A DNA stretch of 64,000 nucleotides from NCBI GenBank assembly GCA_030737875.1, contig CM060920.1:480220861-480284860 (forward strand). Reading direction: 5' to 3'. Below are positions 25,201 through 37,152 of this stretch, piece by piece. The notes beneath the pieces were generated by a model. That model was not told the DNA's origin, did no database searches, and saw only the letters and a list, made by a program, of their open reading frames with translations. The translations under genes were made by a program, and so were the position numbers. Source of the stretch: Allium sativum. Its lineage: Eukaryota; Streptophyta; Magnoliopsida; Asparagales; Amaryllidaceae. Within the stretch, counting starts at the first letter, position 1. Each line of letters begins with the position of its first letter.

Positions 25201-26706
25201 AATCACAGAATCCAATATTGAAATATTCCGAAGATAATTTCGATTCAAATCCATCCCAATTCATATATTGGAAATTCTAGTTATTTTTAAAACCATTTCA
25301 AATCCAATTTATTTATTTAAAAATATTGGATTTCATAATTCTAGTTCATAACTAGTTCATTTTGATAAAAATGTATTTTTATCTTTTCAAATATGGAATT
25401 TTTCATCCCAATTCTTTCAAGTCATTTCTTATGATTTTTACACTAATTATTGATATTTTTAATAATTTTATCAAGGCCCGTACAGTCGATTTCCTTTTAA
25501 AACGTATTTTATAAATCGTTTTAAATCCTTTTTTCAAAACGATTTCGACTTCATATTCAATTTCAAATCAAAATTGAATATTTCATATCATCGATATATA
25601 AATGATAGTATTTTCAAAACATTATATTTTGAAATCAAATCCTTTTCGATATTCATTATAGAAATGAATAAAATCGATATAAATATCATTCATGTCAAAA
25701 TGGCGTTAATCTAATCAACACGGCTTTATATATTTAAATATTTTCGTGTCCATCCCAAATCGGACATCAAAATCAAATTTTGATCTTTTACTGAATATTA
25801 TTTTAAAACATTCATTATTTTAAAATAATTGTTATTTTAAAATATTCATTCTTTCTGAACTGGAATCAGACACAGTCAATTACCACATAATTTGATTTAT
25901 ACGGATTTCATACACACATGTATACAACAACAATCAAACACAGTCAACCATCATCCAGAGTGCATTCTACACTGCATAAGCGTCAAATATAAATATTTAA
26001 CGCTTGTACAGCTTGTCAACCAATTGATTGACATACAACTAAATATCGGGATTAGTGTATGTCCAATATCATCCCAATACCCGTGTGGGGTTTCAAACAA
26101 TCAAACACAGGTTTTATTTGTGCAGTTGGGCGATGTGTAAAATTTATCATCCCAAACAATATCAGTCAAATGTGTGTACGTACATAAACAAATCGTTCGA
26201 TTTGTTTATAAATATTTATTTTATTCATATACACGTTAAAAATCATATTTTTAACTTTAAAATATTTTACTCTATTCCACGTCACACAATTAATTTTCAC
26301 AACACAATCAAACAAAAAAACAAGTCATCCATGGTTTGTGGACAACGGGTGTCGGCTGCTGCTAAGCACCGTCTGCATCCTAGTATATATTTTAACTAGA
26401 AATTAAAATGAGAAGTTCTCACCCTTAGGATCCACTCCTCCATTCTCTATTTCTGAACGGTTCGGATTCACCCAAAATTCCAATGCGATCTTTTCCCGCT
26501 GTTCATAGTAAAAATCGCATTTTTAATATAATGTTTATTTTGAAAATCATATTTTTATAATGGCACTTCATATATAAAAATCATATATTTTTACAATGCC
26601 TCTTTCTATATAAAAATTATATTTTTACTTCGTTAACTTCATTATAAAAATCACATTTTTACTACTCCACATAAACAAAAATCATAATTTTATTATCACT
26701 ACAATA
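22297..26706 (-). mobile_element. Element B, 5' LTR, truncated on its right side
   Basis: It starts TGTGGCGACTAG next to the primer binding site and runs collinear with the 3' LTR through GGCATGG (22985), CGTGCTTTGATCATC (23450), CCGAAGGCCGAAACC units and the ATAAAAATC-TTTTTA tract. It breaks off at 26706, where the 3' LTR equivalent is about 19665. About 1.6 kb, including promoter and LTR start, is therefore missing and replaced by an unrelated inverted-repeat element. Confidence 0.75.
24187..24900. repeat. About 210-bp tandem repeat in 5' LTR of element B
   Basis: At least three copies of a unit that runs from CATTCCATCAGCC through TTCCCTAAGTATTAACCC, GGCCGAAACCAA and TCCAGTTAGTTTC to CACGACAACCCAAAATCT. 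Starts are near 24187, 24455 and 24664. The 3' LTR has two copies (split by solo LTR A, then 17353 onward), so copy number changed after insertion. Confidence 0.8.
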
Positions 26707-26711
26707 TAAAA

Positions 26712-27948
26712 GGGTCCGTTTGGCACAGGTCCCTATTAAGTTTCAAAATTAGGCTCACATCCGATCCAACTTTTCATGTAAGTTTAGTCCCTATTTTTCA
26801 AAAATACACTAAAAACAAAAAAATATACAAAAAAATCACGAAAATTCGTATTTAAATCAAACATGTACTCACCCAAAAAAATAGCTCGTAAAAAAATTAA
26901 AAAATGCATCAAAATCAAAAAATACAATAAAACAGCAAAAAATGCAGTAATTTGCATCAAATCATGCACATATTTGCATTACTTGCATTCACCTATGCAA
27001 GTATTTCAAATGTTGAATTTGCGTTTGTTTTTTTGCATACATGTATGCAAGGTAAACAAATTCTTGCATACAAGTGTGCAACAATCTTCAGACAAAATTT
27101 TCGCTTCATATTTTTACATGCAACACTTGCATACATGTGTGAAAGTATTTCAAATAGTTGCATGCATGTATGCAAGTTTTTTTTTAATTTCCGTGAACTT
27201 CTGTTAATATTTCCAGATTTTAGATTTTTTTTTTTTTTTACATTGTAGCGCTTTTTTTTTTAAAATATAAAGAAAAGGCGGAAATAAAAAAAGGGACAAA
27301 GTTTCCCATTCATTTCCGCCCCCTCTTTTTGAGCTGCGCCTAATAATTTTTGTCCCTTCCGCCTTCCACCTTCTTCCACATCGCCTTTTCCATTTTTTCA
27401 CAAAAAAAAGCACTCTTGCATTAAAAAAAATCTAAAATATGGAAATATTCCCCTTAGTCCATGCAAATAGAAAAACAAAGTTGCATACATGTATGCAACT
27501 ATTACTAATAGTTGCATACATATATGCAACTATTTAAATACACATGAAAAAAAAACCGTAAACCTGCTGAATATTTGCATATAAATATGCTGCTATTCAG
27601 AATAGCTGCATACTTGTATGCAATAATGCGTTGAAAGGCAGAGGGCATGGCAATATGTGCATACATGTATGCAAATATTTGAAATATGTGCATGTTTTCA
27701 TGCATTTTACTGCATATTCCACTGTTTTGTGTATTTTTTGATTTTGACTTGTTTATCGATTATTTTTCCACCTGATTTTTTTGGCGTGAACATGTTTTAT
27801 TTAATAATGAATTTTCGTGATTTTTTTATATTGTTTTATATGTTTTTGAAAAATAGGGACCTAATTTACATGAAAAGTTAGACCAGATGTGAGCCTAATT
27901 AAGTTTCGTTTTAGGGATGTGTGCCTAATTTTCACTTGCGAATTACCC
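26712..27948. mobile_element. Inverted-repeat DNA element with GCATACATGTATGC palindromes
   Basis: The ends are inverted copies: AATTAGGCTCACATC, then CAACTTTTCATGTAA, then TAGTCCCTATTTTTCAAAAA on the left recurs as the reverse complement at about 27845-27900. The outer 40 bp match less well. Next to each arm lie several 16-18-bp near-palindromes of the form TTGCATACATGTATGCAA (about nine in total). The centre (27250-27415) is a GC-richer tract of unknown origin. No transposase frame is visible. Long arms and terminal GGGT suggest a Mutator-like non-autonomous element, but no target duplication was found. Confidence 0.55.
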
Positions 27949-28108
27949 TCTAATTTGGATTTTGAGTTGTTAATAATTAATTAAGATATTTTGTTAATTA
28001 ATTACATACGTTGTGCGTTAATTACTACATTAATTACTTTCATTGACTACATGCAATATAAATTAATTATTTTCATTGATTGATTCCATACATTACATTC
28101 TAATCACT
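27949..28108. other. AT-rich host DNA left of solo LTR C
   Basis: About 160 bp of TTAATTAATT-rich sequence that is contiguous with 33276 onward once solo LTR C and one TSD are removed. It is probably an older minus-strand LTR (see 33271-33577). Confidence 0.4.
28104..28108. repeat. Target-site duplication of solo LTR C, left copy
   Basis: TCACT, matching 33271-33275. Confidence 0.85.
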
Positions 28109-28973
28109 TGTAACGACCCAGAAAATCTGAACCAATTTAAATTTTTTAAATTGGCTAAAATAATGGATTTTAAATATTTTAAATAAATATTTTAAATAAT
28201 AGCAATGAAAACGGAGTTTGAATCGACAATTGAAAACGAATATAATTAAATATAATTATAAACAAGGCCTGAAAAGGCGCTGCAGTTTCAAAATTTGAAT
28301 TCAAACTTTGTCGGACTGTACCGGGTGCAAAACAAAACGAATTTGAGTGAAACCAAAAATATTTAGATCTGTTAGTGAGTACCTTTCTAACGAATCTGAA
28401 AAATCGAATTTTCATAACGGAAAGCAAAAGTTATGGCCAAATGAATTTTCAGAAAGGTCGCTATGGAATTTATATAGCCCGTGAAATTGGCCATTTTGCA
28501 TACGACCTCGGAATTCGACGAGACCACTTTTGTTGGATCCGGGATGTGAAGTTATTGCTAGGTTTCAAATTTCATAATTTTTGAAGCTAGTATGTGAGCG
28601 TGGCAAAGGAAAACGTGTTTTGGTCAATTATAGTTAAATTGGATCGACCAGAAATGGGCCTTTTTGCAAACGGTCTCAGAATTCGATGAAACAAGTTTTT
28701 TTGGGACCGTATCATCAAAACATAGCTAGATTTATTTTTCTGGAATTTTTCGAATCAGTTTGTGGCCCTGACAAATTGAAATGTACGTTCAAATAAAATA
28801 TTGAATGTTCTATATTTTAATTTGAAGGAAAACTGACTGAAACAGTCGAATTGGCCTACGAAACATATCCCATTGTGTTCGGAATGGGGGTAAAATGCTA
28901 GGGACGACAGTCGTTGGGTTTAGATTGGTGGTCGTGTCAGAAAACCCCTTTAAAACTCCACCGGTCAATCAGA

Positions 28974-29330
28974 ATTTTTATATAAAAAAATCCTTTTTTT
29001 CTCTCTCCCCGCTCAGCCGATATCGACGATCACCGTCCCTCCTCCCTTCTGTCCTCCGCCACCGCCGCTACAGGCACTTCCATCCTTCGCCGCCGCCACC
29101 ACTCGAAGCGTCGCTCCCTCCTCTTCCAATCTGACCCCACCACGACCCCGACCGACGCCCCCATCGCCAGAATCGGCCCTCCAAAGCTCCGATCTTCCTG
29201 ACGCCACCGACGACAGATCCGACCACCGTACCCCCTCAAACCACCATCGATCGACAGCCCTCACCTCCCTCTATGACGCTGCAGCCACCGATCATCCCAG
29301 TTCTTCCCGGATTTCGCGAATTTCTCCGAC
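28974..29330 (+). promoter_or_regulatory. TATA box and GC-rich leader-like island of LTR C
   Basis: TTTTTATATAAAAAAA (about 28976-28991) is followed by CTCTCTCCCC and about 300 bp rich in CCGCC/CCACC. It fits an LTR core promoter plus transcript leader. Pro/Arg-rich frames of 60-80 codons occur on both strands but are low-complexity. Confidence 0.5.
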
Positions 29331-29714
29331 CTAGTTTTGAACAGCGTATAAAGGTAGTTCCTTTATATTGTTTAAACACTTTGTTGCAAACCTTTTAAAA
29401 ATCATATCTTTTTCGTTCGTTAACGAAATTTGATGAAACATGAAACATCGTGACCATGTGGACGTCTTCTACATTTTAGAAGAGACCGCGCATTTTTCTG
29501 AGCCTTCTGCTATTTTTGGTGGAGTGGAACCCAATGTGAGATTTCTAATTTATAAACGATATAGAAAACGACGATGTATAAATTATATAGTCGATGTATG
29601 AGTTATATAAGCGTTGTACACCACTTGTATAAGCGTTGTATAAGTTGTACGTTCAATGTATAAGTTATATATGCGTTGTAAAAATTATATATGTGTTGAA
29701 ATAGAAGTGAATTG

Positions 29715-29715
<1 letters not shown>

Positions 29716-29750
<35 letters not shown>
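29716..29750. repeat. (AT)n microsatellite in LTR C
   Basis: About 17 AT units just before the conserved CGTCCACAAACCATGGACG palindrome. Confidence 0.92.
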
Positions 29751-30135
29751 GCCCCTCGTCCACAAACCATGGACGATATTTATTGGTTGTGATTGGTGTG
29801 AAAAATGATTGATAGCGAATGGTTGTTTGGGATTGTTTGTGGTTGATATTGATTGATTGTGGTTGAAAAATACCCATTTGCGGTTGAGAAATATTTGGTT
29901 GAAACCACATAGGATTAGTTTGAGGAAATAATATAAATATATACATGCCGCCTGCGTGCGAACTAGATGCATGATCCCCATTGTCAAAAACCGCGAGGTT
30001 TTAAGGTAGAGCGAGGAGCCGTACTAGGGACGGTCCCGGTTTTAACTACCCTGTCGTTATGCTGCCGAAATTTTGAATAATATTCATGTGTTTGAATTAT
30101 TTTCATTTGCTGAAACTATATTTATTCGTTGAATA

Positions 30136-30660
30136 GAAAACCTTCATGTGTTGAATCGATATTCATTCGTTGATTAGAAATTCATGTGTTGAATGGTACT
30201 CGTGTTTTAAATATAAAAATCACATTTTTATCTATAAATATAAACTATAGAAAACCTTCATGTGTTGAATCGAAATTCATTCGTTGATTAGAAATTCATG
30301 TGTAGAATGGTATTCGTGTTTTAAATATAAAAATCACATTTTTATCTATAAATATAAACTATAGAAAACCTTCATGTGTTGAATCGATATTCATTCGTTG
30401 ATTAGAAATTCATGTGTTGACTGGTATTCGTGTTTTAAATATAAAAATCACATTTTTATCTATAAATATAAACTATAGAAAACCTTCATGTGTTGAATCG
30501 ATATTCATTCGTTGATTAGAAATTCATGTGTTGAATGGTATTCGTGTTTTAAATATAAAAATCACATTTTTATCTATATATTAAAACTATAGAAAACCTT
30601 CATGTGTTGAATCATTATTCATTCGTTGAATTGACATTCATGTGTTGAATGGTATTCATA
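30136..30660. repeat. About 115-bp tandem array in LTR C
   Basis: Four to five copies of a unit starting AAAACCTTCATGTGTTGAAT and including ATTCATTCGTTGATTAG and AATCACATTTTTATCTATA. Copies start near 30136, 30250, 30364, 30478 and 30592. A looser continuation of the ATAAAAATCACATTTTTAT unit runs to 30900. Confidence 0.88.
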
Positions 30661-31019
30661 TTTTTGAAACAAATTGTTTTAAAATAAAAATCACATTTTT
30701 ATCATATATATGAACTATATAAAATAATCTCCTTTTGAAATAAATTGTTTTAAAATAAAAATCCTATTTTTATCACCTATATTAACTATATAAAATAATC
30801 GTGTTTTGAAATAAATTGTTTTACATTAAAAATCTCATTTTTATTATATACATGAATTGGTAAAAGTAGTGGAGTGTTGAAATAGAAGCCAGTTAGATAA
30901 AAATATCATTTTTATCAAATGTGTGAAAAGAATATAGTTTTTGAAATCGAAGAATCGATATATATATATATAAATAGAATTAAAATATATCGAATAATGA
31001 CACTGCAGTTCGTATTTTG

Positions 31020-31440
31020 AAACCGTGATTTCAAACGATTATATCGGGAGATCCGACCATCGGATTTTCCTGAAATCGCAACCGTTGGGTTCGCTTTGGG
31101 AAAATCTTTCCAACGGCACCAACTTTGTAAAAATCCAACGGTTGGATTGTCTGGAATGTTTAATTCAAATCTGAAGAAAAACAGCGCCAGAATCGATTTT
31201 ATATATATATATATATAATTATAATATATCGAATAACAACGCTGCAGTTCGTATTTTAAAATCGAAACTTCAAACGATTGTATCGGGAGATCCGACCGTC
31301 GGATTTTTCCAAAACTGGCCCCGTTGGATTCGTTTTGAAAAGATCTTTCTAATGATGTAAATTTTGTGAAGATCCAACGGTTAGATTTTCAGATATGTGT
31401 AAATCAAATCTGAAGAATAACAGCGCCACGGTCGCGTTAT
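31020..31440. repeat. Duplicated CGACCGTCGG block in LTR C
   Basis: Two copies, about 185 bp each, each containing GGGAGATCCGACC, the CCGTTGG core and AAATCCAACGGTTGGAT-type sequence. The single-copy equivalents are 13540-13590 in A and 18290-18345 in B. Confidence 0.8.
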
Positions 31441-33270
31441 GGCCCGAAGCGTCGTTTTAAATAAATGGGCTATTTTAAAATGAATAAAAATAGCGATAAA
31501 TCATTATAAACGATATGGATGTGATTTAGAAATTAACTGAAGGTTGGCTAAGTCGAATGGTTTCCTGGGTGTTGATCTGATGTTGGTTTCGGCCTTCAGG
31601 GTTAATATTTGGGAAATCATTCTCTTACTGATTGACGGTTAGTGACTAATGAATTGAAATGATGCGTGTATATGTTAGTGTTGCACTTGTTTATTATATA
31701 CGCGAGTTGCTCAGAAAGACCGGGTTTATCCCATTCTGAATAACTGAATCGACGATAAGTAATCGAAGATGAAGACGATAGTCGAAGACCGGAGATCTTC
31801 ACCTCGTTTGGATGGTAACCGAGGTCCTGATTGGGAGGCATCCCGAAATATGGATAATGAGTGGTGATCGTCCAGACGTACGTGGTGATCGATGGGTTTG
31901 CGAGGTATTTAGTGCCTCCGGTTTCGTTCAGACCCAGAACGGACTAGCAAATGGACAGTGTGTTTGACATTGGAATTTATTCTGTGATTGATAGCCATCA
32001 GTTGCACGGTGTGAATTGCCTGTGTGGCATGCTAAGATGCAGTGATCAAGGCTTCTGTTGAAAAGCAAAGTCTTGTGGTGATGATCAAAGCACCGCCTGT
32101 GTGGCGTAGCTTTGTGTATAATGTGAAACCGCAAGCCTCACACCCCGGTATGAACCAGAAACGGGAGAAAGGACCTCAGGGAGGGCCTGCGTTTCCTCCT
32201 ATCTAGAAGTGGCGTCAGTGGTTTTACACGCCCTGATGAGTTTGACTTATGTGGTTGTTGCTGTTGCGAGGCGCCTCGGTTAGATCGAACGATCCGGGTC
32301 CGATGGAGTCATTCGTTGGCTCGCTTACGCCCCAAAAGGCGGCGAAACGCAGTGTTCAGGATTTTTAATCCACATCGGTGGACCGGCCCTGACGATCCAA
32401 GGGTCACTCGAGCTCTGATCCTGAGATTCGGGCTAGGCAGTCTCGAATTCGGTAAGGACTATCTTTTGCCTTGGTTCAAGACGGAAATCCAATTTCCAAA
32501 TACGTGACTGTGCGGTTTTGATTGTATATATATATATGGCGACATGATATATGGTACCCATGCCGTCTATGATTGATAGTTATGATTTGAAATTGTTTTC
32601 AAAGCATATAAACACTAGTAATAATATCAAATGCTTTTGTTTTATTCGTATCAACCATATTTTGGCCATTATAAGGTAAAACTCTATCCTCCGGTTTGCG
32701 TTGCATTGTGTGATGGGAACTGAGTCTTATAATGGCTTCATTTTTATAAAAAGCATTGCGATGTTTAAAAGAAAGATTTGTTTTTAAAGCACTGGAAATC
32801 CAATGGAGTAAACCCGTTCCACGAAAGTGGCGTGGTCCAATGATTAGCCATATTATAAATGTGTTGAATAGATTTCTTATACCAGTCCCATGACTGACTC
32901 GTAGTTTGTTTCACTTTCAAACTCGGGTGCCCCTTTTTCTACATGGGCAGCCTTGTATTCAGGTTTAGCTGGTTCTTTCTAGATAGCTGGAGCTGAAGAT
33001 GGATTCGATCATTTATCTCTTTTTATGCTGTTCAGCTCATATTGTACATTATGTTTGTTTTCCGCTATAGACATTTATGTATAGCTGAACTGTATTTGTA
33101 CTAAGTATGATCCTGTATACTGTGTAACTCTGATGATTACTTTTATCCAGTATATTCTATTGTTCATTATCTGGTGTATTTATTTAATTCTATTCTGCTA
33201 TTATCTGTTTCTGTGTTATATTCCAAGGATTACCCTTGTCACCGTCTGTCCGGGAAATGGGGTCGTCTCA

Positions 33271-33275
33271 TCACT
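33271..33275. repeat. Target-site duplication of solo LTR C, right copy
   Basis: TCACT, matching 28104-28108. Confidence 0.85.
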
Positions 33276-33577
33276 TTTGTTAATTGAGTGCATACGTTAT
33301 ATTCTATTTCGAATGTTAATACTCATCGGCAATCAGTCATCTTAATTAATTAAATTACCAAATTTACATACATAGTTATTCTCATCATTAAAACTTCAAA
33401 CAATCACAACTTCTCTATTTGATCTTTGATAGGAAAACATTATGTAGAAATTTATTAAAAAATGTCCAAAAACACAATTGGTTAAGTTTTGCTGCTAAAT
33501 TCCGACATTTACAAAATGCCTGTTCTTACCACTTCAAAATTTAATTAATTAATTATTGTAAAACGTTGGGTGTTATA
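33276..33577 (-). mobile_element. Older minus-strand LTR remnant hosting solo LTR C
   Basis: The right edge ACGTTGGGTGTTATA (33577) is one base from the reverse complement of a typical TGTAACACCCAACGT LTR start. Together with 27949-28108 it forms one AT-rich block into which solo LTR C inserted. The far end is lost. Confidence 0.4.
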
Positions 33578-34142
33578 TTTTGAACCCTTCAGTGTAAACG
33601 ATGCTCGTGATCTCGGTTGAGGTAGCATAAACGTCATTTAAATCACCAAACTTAGTATCAATATCCCTACATCTGGACACAAGAGTTAAAGGTCGACCAA
33701 TAATACCAGGGGCATCTATAGGAGTAGCCTCATGAGTTTCCAACCCTTAGTACACCGGGCATACCCTCATTTCTCATCGTAAGACTCTGCAAGCCTTCAT
33801 TGGACTTGCTTCTTCTTTTGAGATATGCTCTCCTCCTCTGTAATCTCTTCTTCCTCTACTATCGTAGAAGCCACAACCTTTCCCTCTCTATCGACTATTC
33901 CTCATGTTCTTCTTTTGGAATAGGATACAGTCTCACTCTTTCACTTGGTCATGCCCCATGTTTGAACCCTAGAGTTGTTATCTCCAAGTGAATCCCCTAA
34001 TCTATATTTTGTAGATTCTCCTTCTACATTAGGAACCTCTACGAGAAATAGAATTCGAAATCTCCCATGGGACAACAAACCTCTTCGAGATTCGGTAACC
34101 ATATCTATGAAGATATCCGTCCCACATTAGAAACTCTCTTTT
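33578..34142. other. Unassigned sequence with a coding-like stretch on the minus strand
   Basis: From about 33732 back to 33576 the minus strand stays open for about 52 codons with mixed composition (includes GIIGRPLTLVSRCRDIDTKF) and ends at a TAA inside the LTR boundary. It may be the C-terminal end of a retroelement polyprotein or chance; it matches no domain I recognise. The remainder (33740-34142) shows nothing definite. Confidence 0.25.
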
Positions 34143-36950
34143 TGTAACAACTCGAAATTTGATCAAATTAATTAAAGATATTTAAATTATTTTACATATC
34201 CAATATGGATTATTTCTGACTAATAATGAAATTTAAGGTAAGGAACAAAGATAATAAACTTTTTTTGGTAAATTAGTGTAGAAAACATTTCTATAGGGAA
34301 AAAAGTTAAAAGTGACCAAAATCGTCTTATCAATAAAATTGATTTTTACCCATGAGGATCTCCAACTATTCTAGATACACACACTTAATTTCATGACTAA
34401 AGAAGAATATAAAACAAAATGTTATATTTTATTTTTGAAAATTAAGTTTATTTATGACATCGTCAATAAAGGTATTATAATTAATAATTGAATTATGGAT
34501 TTAAATGAAGAATATAGCCATTTAATGATTATTATAATTATTCAAATAAGAGTTTAAATGATAAGATATCAGTTTATCTATTTTTCTATAGTGGCAACAT
34601 ATCAATGTTGAACAAGTTATATAAAGGAATATACTTGACTTAAAAATATAAGAAAAACAATTACAGTCAATAACCTTTTGCGGGTTTTGGAATTAAACAG
34701 GAAATCCATGTTAATGTGTCATATGGGTCCGAAAACACAATTATGAGGTATATTCATTCGATACTTGGAAATCCAAAAAATCATTTGTTAGAACCATTTC
34801 CTTGAGTTCTTCGTTCTACATTCAAGAGAAATTTCATTTTAAAAACCGTTTTGGAAAAGAAAAGGGGTTTTGAAGGTTTTATATTATTATTTTTCAAGAA
34901 AATAAGATTTGTGTGAGTTGGTAAATTTTAAATATAAATCTATCCATATTTGGATTGTTTGGGGTTTTGTGTAATTTTTAGTAAATAATCCTATTCTATA
35001 AAATGAAGGAATTTGGAAATTGTGTGGAATATGCTAAAATCATATGGGAAGAGATGTATAAAGTTATGAATTATGTACGTAATTTATATTAGCTGCCAAT
35101 CAAAATTATTACCCATTCCTTGTGGTTTTTAAATTCCTTTTTTGGATGTTTTGTATAGTTTATGAAAATTATCGCAAATAACCTTTCTGAGATTTGAAGT
35201 CTTGACAACTCAAAGCATGGAAAGATTGTTCCAGTTAGTAGCATGGGCTGGAATGTTAATTAACTAAAATAATAAAATAGACCTATAGTATGAAACCCTT
35301 AATTATAAATAAAATTAAATTTTGAAAAGCTATCAAAAAAACTTTCTCTCAAATTGGATTAAGGAAAATTTTTGTTCAATTTGGGATATTCAATTTCTTG
35401 AATCCTTCGATTTTTTGTCAGCTAGGTGAAGGGATAAATCCCTTTTAATTTTATTATGGATTTCTAGCTAAATTTATTTTGGGTATTCTTGAGATGATCG
35501 TATGGTCACAACATTTTGTTAAGACTATTTTGAATCTTTGGAGACGGTTCGAAGTTTGACTATGGTCTATGATACCGCCTCATAAGGACAGATGTTTTTC
35601 GGATCACGATAAATCTTAAGAAATGATGTGCAACTATTACTATTTTAATCTGATCCTAAAAGGATCAAAATTCAACCTTTATCCGAAGCTCGTTTAGTAG
35701 TTGACCGTCTAGCATTATACTTAGAGATGTCAACTAGTTGATGAGTATTGGTACAACTTAAACCTAGGATTCAACCGTGGAAGTTGTGTCCAAATTCCCC
35801 TCCATAAACTTCTTTTTTCATCCTTCCTTCCTCATCTAGCTAAACCATACCTTTATTATTTTTCTCTTTCTTTGTAGTTGCATCATCTCCTCCTTTCCCG
35901 CGCTAGTTTGCGCATTAGATTTTTTCCCCATTATTACTTCAACATCTAAACCCGATTTCTTCTATCTAATCATTTCTTAGCCCAAAATACCTATTTGCGT
36001 TATCCGATCTTCCTCATTCCATTTAAATCTCATCTCTAAAGAGACCATTTGATTAGATCAGAATGAGCATAAGGTTCCACTACATTAATGCTAAAAAATA
36101 ATTAATCATAGCAGTTGGATTTGCACCGGTCCTTTGCTTCAATATTTTTGAATGGGACAGTTGTTCGTGCTGCTTTCGCCTTTTCCATATCTCGTTGGAG
36201 TAGATTTTGTTAAATTCAATTGATGTTTCAGATACGAAGATTTAGCTATCTTTGGATGGTCTTTCTGAGAAGAATCTCAATAAGATTTTAGAGGCATCTA
36301 TGTTGTACGCGGACTTGAATGATCTTCGGTTTGACCAGCTTTAAAGATTTTGAAATAGATCTCTTTTTCCTAAATGTCGGTTTTTAGTTGAATAATCTAT
36401 GTTCAAACTGTTCGTGTAGATGTGTGACACGTTTAGCACATTATTCCAAAAGTAGAAAGTTACGACTAGATTTATTCGATGTTGTGAAAATTAATTTTTT
36501 CTTTGATCAATGGCATAACCATCAAATTGTACTGCATCATCTTTGATTCGGCTATTGTTCTTGTGTGCTATTTCATGGAGTTACTTTCTGAATTTTTCCC
36601 TATCCACTTTTGTCTTATTGTAATGCTAAGTGAATATCTATAGAAAACAGTTTTGTAGTAAGTTTCTTTTGTCATCACTAGTTCTCACTTGGGAGAGTGT
36701 CAATGTGGAAATCTTTTTCAACACCAGCAGTGTCTGCAACAGGAGATTAAGCATTTTGCTACCATAATATGATTAGTCAAAAGGTCATGGAAATGGTTTG
36801 AGCTCCAATCGAGGAGTAGGATATCTTGTTGTTTATAGACAATGTTTTAGAGTTTTGGTGTTGATGTCTTTGTTATTTTCTCTTTCTAGCATTTTTTTCT
36901 TGGCTTGGTGGTAGTTCGAACTTGTAATTGTTAATGTTTGTTGTCATTGT
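34143..36950 (+). mobile_element. LTR-like block D, right end unresolved
   Basis: It starts TGTAACAACTCGAAATTTGA, a chromovirus-style LTR start. It includes a CT-rich transcript-leader-like tract (35800-36050) comparable in position to the GC-rich island of the giant LTRs. No primer site or second LTR could be recognised, so the boundary is approximate. Confidence 0.4.
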
Positions 36951-37152
36951 AAAATCGTACGATGATATAATGAGATTTCTATTGTTTGAGAATATTTTAT
37001 GTCATTCCTGCTTATTTAAAACCTGAATTGAAAGTGAAATCTCTTTTTTTTTCTTTACATGACTAACAATTATTTTAGAGCTGGAAAGAATAAAATTTTG
37101 TAGTAGATAAATTTTAGCAAAGGACAGGTTTTGGGATTTGGACATTTTTTAT

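Larger units (their letters stand above)
28109..33270 (+). mobile_element. Solo LTR C (5,162 bp), plus strand
   Basis: It begins TGTAACGACCC at 28109 and ends GGGGTCGTCTCA at 33270, with TCACT immediately before (28104-28108) and after (33271-33275). It carries, in plus orientation, the landmarks of family A/B/H: GTTATTGCTAGG, AATGGGGGTAAAATGCTAGG, a GC-rich island after a TATA box, CGTCCACAAACCATGGACG, CGACCGTCGGATTTTTCC, GGTTTCGGCCTTC, GGCGACATGATATATGG and TATCCTCCGGTTTGCGTTGC. No primer site or interior is present, so it is a solo LTR. The short frames in it are not genes. Confidence 0.87.

Noticed and set aside
27204..27413. Basic 69-codon frame on the minus strand in the inverted-repeat element
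   Set aside because: Poly-Lys ends come from poly-A/T runs; no transposase motif.
28895..29264. Pro/Arg-rich frames of 69-83 codons on both strands
   Set aside because: Low-complexity frames in the GC-rich island of LTR C; equivalent frames are not conserved in LTRs A and B.
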